Assembly: GCA_030627405.1 (NCBI GenBank)
Contig: DAOUSD010000064.1
Location: forward strand, 1-7,569
Reading direction: 5' to 3'
DNA: 7,569 nt
Source of the DNA: Deltaproteobacteria bacterium
Lineage (GTDB): Bacteria; Desulfobacterota; Desulfobacteria; Desulfobacterales; ETH-SRB1
Shown: in pieces, positions 5,219-7,569 of the stretch
Layout: the number at the start of each line of letters is the position of its first letter
Position numbering within the stretch: position 1 is the stretch's first letter
The notes under the pieces: model-generated
Databases searched by the model: none
Told to the model about the DNA's origin: nothing
What the model saw: the letters and a program-made list of their open reading frames with translations, nothing else
Position numbers and translations under genes: made by a program

Positions 5219-6778
5219 ATGAGAGTCTTCCGGCAATGGACAGGATTTAGATTAAGGGCTAAGTTGACATTGTTGATTGAAAGTCTGGTGATACTTATTG
5301 TACTCATTACGGGAATCATCACAACAATGCGTGAAAAAGAATCCCTGGAAAGCGAGCTTCACAAAAGGGGGCTTGCCTTAGCTGTCGACTTAGCCGGGTT
5401 CACGGCCAGGCCATTATTAAGACCAGACCTGACCACTCTCCGCCGGTTTGTTAACCACTCCATGAAACAAGACTATGTTCGTTATGTTATCATATTAGAT
5501 CCTCACGGCAAGGTGGTTATGCACAGTGACCTGGCTGAAGTTGGTAAGACCTATACGGATAGCTTGAGCATTGCTGCCGTGAACTCTAAGGCGCCTGGTT
5601 CTTCCCATACATCTCTGCCAGAGAAAGAAGAATCGCTTTTTGATATATTTGCTCCCGTCCAGGTTTCAGACATCAGGTTAGGAACGGTTCGGTTAGGATA
5701 CTCCTATCTGGCCGTTGAAAAGGAAATTGCTGAGGCTCAACAGCAGATTCTCATTATAGGCATAGTGACCACAATAACAGGAGGATTGGTTGCCTATCTC
5801 CTGGCTATTTTTATTTCTTCCCCGATCAGGCGAATAACCGATGCAACAGAGAAAGTGGCCAACGGCGATCTAAATACTCCGCTTACAATCAAAAGAAATG
5901 ATGAGATAGGCACTTTAGCTACCTCTTTCAACAAAATGGCCCATGACCTGGAAAGACACCGCAAGCATCTTGAGGAGTTGGTGGAAGGACGTACAGCCGA
6001 GCTGGAAACCGCCAATGAACAACTCCGACGGGAAATCGCCGAGCGCAAGAGGTCGGAGAAGGAATTAAAGCAATCACGCAAACGGTTACGTGACCTTGCC
6101 TCACATTTGCAATCCATAAGGGAGGAAGAGAGGAGTCGAATTGCACGGGAGATTCACGACGAGTTGGGACAGGCACTAACAGCCTTGAAAATGGACACAC
6201 ACTGGGTAGGTCAAAGATTATCCAACAAGAATCAACAACTCCTGCTTGAAAAAACACAATCAATGTCAAAGCTTATTGGTATGACCGTCCAATCTGTACA
6301 AAGGATTTCTTCAGAATTGAGACCGGGGTTGCTTGACGACTTGGGTCTATCGGCTGCAATTGAGTGGCAGGCAAACGAATTTCGAAGCAGGACAAACATT
6401 CAGTGTAAAATTATATCAATTCCTGAAGATATTATTTTAGATAGTGATAGCTCTACAGCAATTTTCCGACTCTTTCAGGAGACGCTGACAAACATTGCCC
6501 GCCATGCAAATGCAACAAGAGTTGAAGTTATGCTTAAGCAAAAATCAGGTACGGTAGAGCTGATTGTTCATGATAATGGTAAAGGTATTACAGAAAAGGA
6601 AAATTCAGATTCAGGATCATTTGGCTTAATAGGAATGCGAGAACGCGTGCATTCATTAGGCGGTTATTTAACGATCAGAGGTGCCCCAAATAAAGGTACC
6701 AGCGTAGAAGTGTTTATTCCAACCAGTGTAGAAAGAAGAAAACAAAGAAGAATCAATGATAAAAATACTAATTGCTGA
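5219..6778 (+). CDS. Membrane sensor histidine kinase (Cache-HAMP-HisKA_3-HATPase, NarX/NreB-type core)
   Basis: This 519-residue kinase has transmembrane helices at about 16-36 and 177-199, enclosing a periplasmic domain of about 140 residues. That domain contains a PAS/Cache-like strand pattern (YVIILDPHGKVVMHSD), consistent with a single Cache sensor. A HAMP domain (about 200-250, with DEIGTLATSFN) is followed by a charged coiled coil to about 290. The HisKA_3 region carries the phosphorylated His in REIHDELGQ (His313). The ATP-binding domain keeps the N box (Asn425), D box DNGKG (Asp452) and G2 box GLIGMRER (from Gly469). All key residues are present, so it should be active. It lies 14 nt after the binding-protein gene and overlaps the regulator gene, so it probably senses the liganded binding protein and phosphorylates that regulator. 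The exact ligand and the start codon (TTG 5213 or ATG 5219) are uncertain. Confidence 0.92.
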   Translation: MRVFRQWTGFRLRAKLTLLIESLVILIVLITGIITTMREKESLESELHKRGLALAVDLAGFTARPLLRPDLTTLRRFVNHSMKQDYVRYVIILDPHGKVVMHSDLAEVGKTYTDSLSIAAVNSKAPGSSHTSLPEKEESLFDIFAPVQVSDIRLGTVRLGYSYLAVEKEIAEAQQQILIIGIVTTITGGLVAYLLAIFISSPIRRITDATEKVANGDLNTPLTIKRNDEIGTLATSFNKMAHDLERHRKHLEELVEGRTAELETANEQLRREIAERKRSEKELKQSRKRLRDLASHLQSIREEERSRIAREIHDELGQALTALKMDTHWVGQRLSNKNQQLLLEKTQSMSKLIGMTVQSVQRISSELRPGLLDDLGLSAAIEWQANEFRSRTNIQCKIISIPEDIILDSDSSTAIFRLFQETLTNIARHANATRVEVMLKQKSGTVELIVHDNGKGITEKENSDSGSFGLIGMRERVHSLGGYLTIRGAPNKGTSVEVFIPTSVERRKQRRINDKNTNC

Positions 6779-7388
6779 CGACCACGCTATCGTTCGTAAA
6801 GGACTCAAGCAGATTCTGTCTGAAACTTCCGATATGGTTGTAGCAGGCGAAGCCGCTGATGGCCGGCAATGCTTGGAGCTGGTCTGGAAAAATGATCTTG
6901 ATCTGGTTTTATTAGACATTTCCATGCCCGGCAGGGGTGGGATGGATATTCTTAAAGAGTTAAAACATGAAAAACCCAAACTCCCAATTCTGATGTTAAG
7001 TATGTATCCTGAAGAACAATATGCGGTGCGGGCTTTAAAGGCGGGAGCATCCGGCTATCTGACAAAAGAAAGCGCACCTGAGGAGTTAATTGCTGCAATA
7101 CGAAAAGTATCACAGGGCGGCAAATATGTGAGCTCCTCACTTGCTGAAAAACTGGCTGTCTATTTGGAAACAGATACTGAAAAACCTGTTCATGAAACAC
7201 TTTCTGATCGTGAATATCAGGTAATGCTTATGATTGCCTCCGGGAAAACTGTAAAACAAATTGCAGATGAACTATCGCTCAGTGTAAAAACAATCAGCAC
7301 TTATCGGGCACGTATTCTTATAAAAATGGGAATGAAGAACAATGCCGAAATCACCTATTATGCCATGAAAAATGCATTGGTGGACTGA
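6756..7388 (+). CDS. NarL/FixJ-family DNA-binding response regulator
   Basis: This 210-residue protein has the standard two-domain layout. The receiver domain (about 1-120) keeps the acidic pair D8-D9, the phosphoacceptor Asp54 in LLDISMPG, Ser82 at the switch position and Lys104. The LuxR-type helix-turn-helix (about 148-205) begins with LSDREYQVM, contains the recognition segment around LSLSVKTISTYRARI and ends in a NAEIT stretch typical of NarL proteins. The start codon lies inside the kinase gene, with a 23-nt overlap in another frame. Only a weak purine-rich AAGAAG precedes it, which points to translational coupling. It should be phosphorylated by the upstream kinase and bind promoters as a dimer. 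Targets are not visible in the window; no oxidoreductase or transport operon is in view. Confidence 0.94.
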   Translation: MIKILIADDHAIVRKGLKQILSETSDMVVAGEAADGRQCLELVWKNDLDLVLLDISMPGRGGMDILKELKHEKPKLPILMLSMYPEEQYAVRALKAGASGYLTKESAPEELIAAIRKVSQGGKYVSSSLAEKLAVYLETDTEKPVHETLSDREYQVMLMIASGKTVKQIADELSLSVKTISTYRARILIKMGMKNNAEITYYAMKNALVD

Positions 7389-7416
7389 ACCCACTGCCTG
7401 CATCATTCTGCCTCCC

Positions 7417-7459
7417 AGACCTCAGCCAACTCACCACTGAGACTTCCTGTCAGTCTTCA
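7417..7459. other. Weak competing stem-loops after the regulator gene
   Basis: CTCAG (7421-7425) can pair with CTGAG (7437-7441), extended by AG/CT beyond a small bulge. Alternatively TGAGACT (7438-7444) pairs with AGTCT-T-CA (7452-7459) around a 7-nt loop. The two stems exclude each other. Neither is GC-rich or followed by a T-run, so a factor-independent terminator is not supported, although a terminator is expected here after the regulator. Confidence 0.2.
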
Positions 7460-7569
7460 ACCTCGCTCCTTTGTAGGATAAACACCGACACTAAAAGGGC
7501 CGAAAATCCTGCAAAAGAAAGAGACTCTGTCTGATTTACTTTCCGTATCAATCCAAATAATATGACATG
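7450..7569 (-). CDS. Possible C-terminal end of a membrane protein, cut by the window edge
   Basis: On the - strand a frame is open from the right edge for 39 codons and stops with TGA at 7450-7452. The translation is hydrophobic in two stretches (HVILFGLI, then a run around FSALLVSVFIL) and ends in a polar, acidic tail (QRSEVED). This looks like the last transmembrane helix and cytoplasmic tail of a transporter or other integral membrane protein. The frame would converge on the regulator gene with 61 nt between stops. A frame this short is expected by chance fairly often, and no family motif is visible, so the call is tentative. Confidence 0.33.
   Translation of the reverse strand, partial: HVILFGLIRKVNQTESLSFAGFSALLVSVFILQRSEVED

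Noticed and set aside
5928..6269. A 113-codon - strand frame (and the overlapping 5794-6117 frame) opposite the kinase gene
   Set aside because: Both lie wholly within the HAMP, coiled-coil and HisKA_3 coding region, which has strong family motifs on the + strand, and their products show no recognisable features.
7522..7532. AGAC-TCT-GTCT mini-hairpin as a terminator
   Set aside because: The stem is 4 bp with a 3-nt loop and no T-run, and it lies inside the possible - strand frame.

Overview
The window carries five complete genes on the + strand, in two functional modules packed closely enough to share a transcript. A repeat-rich noncoding leader lies to the left, and a short 3' region to the right runs into a possible partial gene on the - strand. 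No RNA gene, CRISPR array, complete mobile element or origin was recognised. The families present, the Gram-negative-style signal peptide with a periplasmic binding protein, the moderate GC content and the TAGC-type extragenic repeats fit a Gram-negative bacterium. An environmental anaerobe such as a Desulfobacterota or Nitrospirota member is possible, but that placement is only an impression.

Layout: positions 1-461 hold no convincing gene. They contain small inverted repeats, a degenerate octamer repeat (159-198), a plausible sigma-70 promoter (227-255) and a striking inverted and tandem repeat built of GCTAATA heptamers (326-400). Module 1 is a bacterial SNF2-family DNA-dependent ATPase (510-3191, or from GTG 462) followed after 19 nt by a SWIM zinc-finger protein (3211-4278). 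The two products probably act together on DNA or chromatin-like complexes. Module 2 begins 47 nt later: a periplasmic PhnD-like solute-binding protein (4326-5204), a membrane histidine kinase with Cache, HAMP, HisKA_3 and HATPase regions (5219-6778), and a NarL/FixJ-type response regulator (6756-7388) whose start overlaps the kinase gene by 23 nt. This looks like a three-component signalling system: the binding protein captures a ligand, the kinase senses that complex across the membrane, and the regulator controls transcription.

The most interesting points are: (i) the unusual cysteines of the binding protein (a vicinal pair plus three others in the mature protein), which suggest a thiol-reactive, metalloid, metal or redox ligand rather than phosphonate; (ii) the SNF2/SWIM pair, whose SWIM partner ends in a Lys-rich linker and a predicted winged helix; and (iii) the heptamer hairpin between the putative promoter and the SNF2 gene. 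No transporter, oxidoreductase or nuclease is in view, so the ligand and the regulated genes are unknown.
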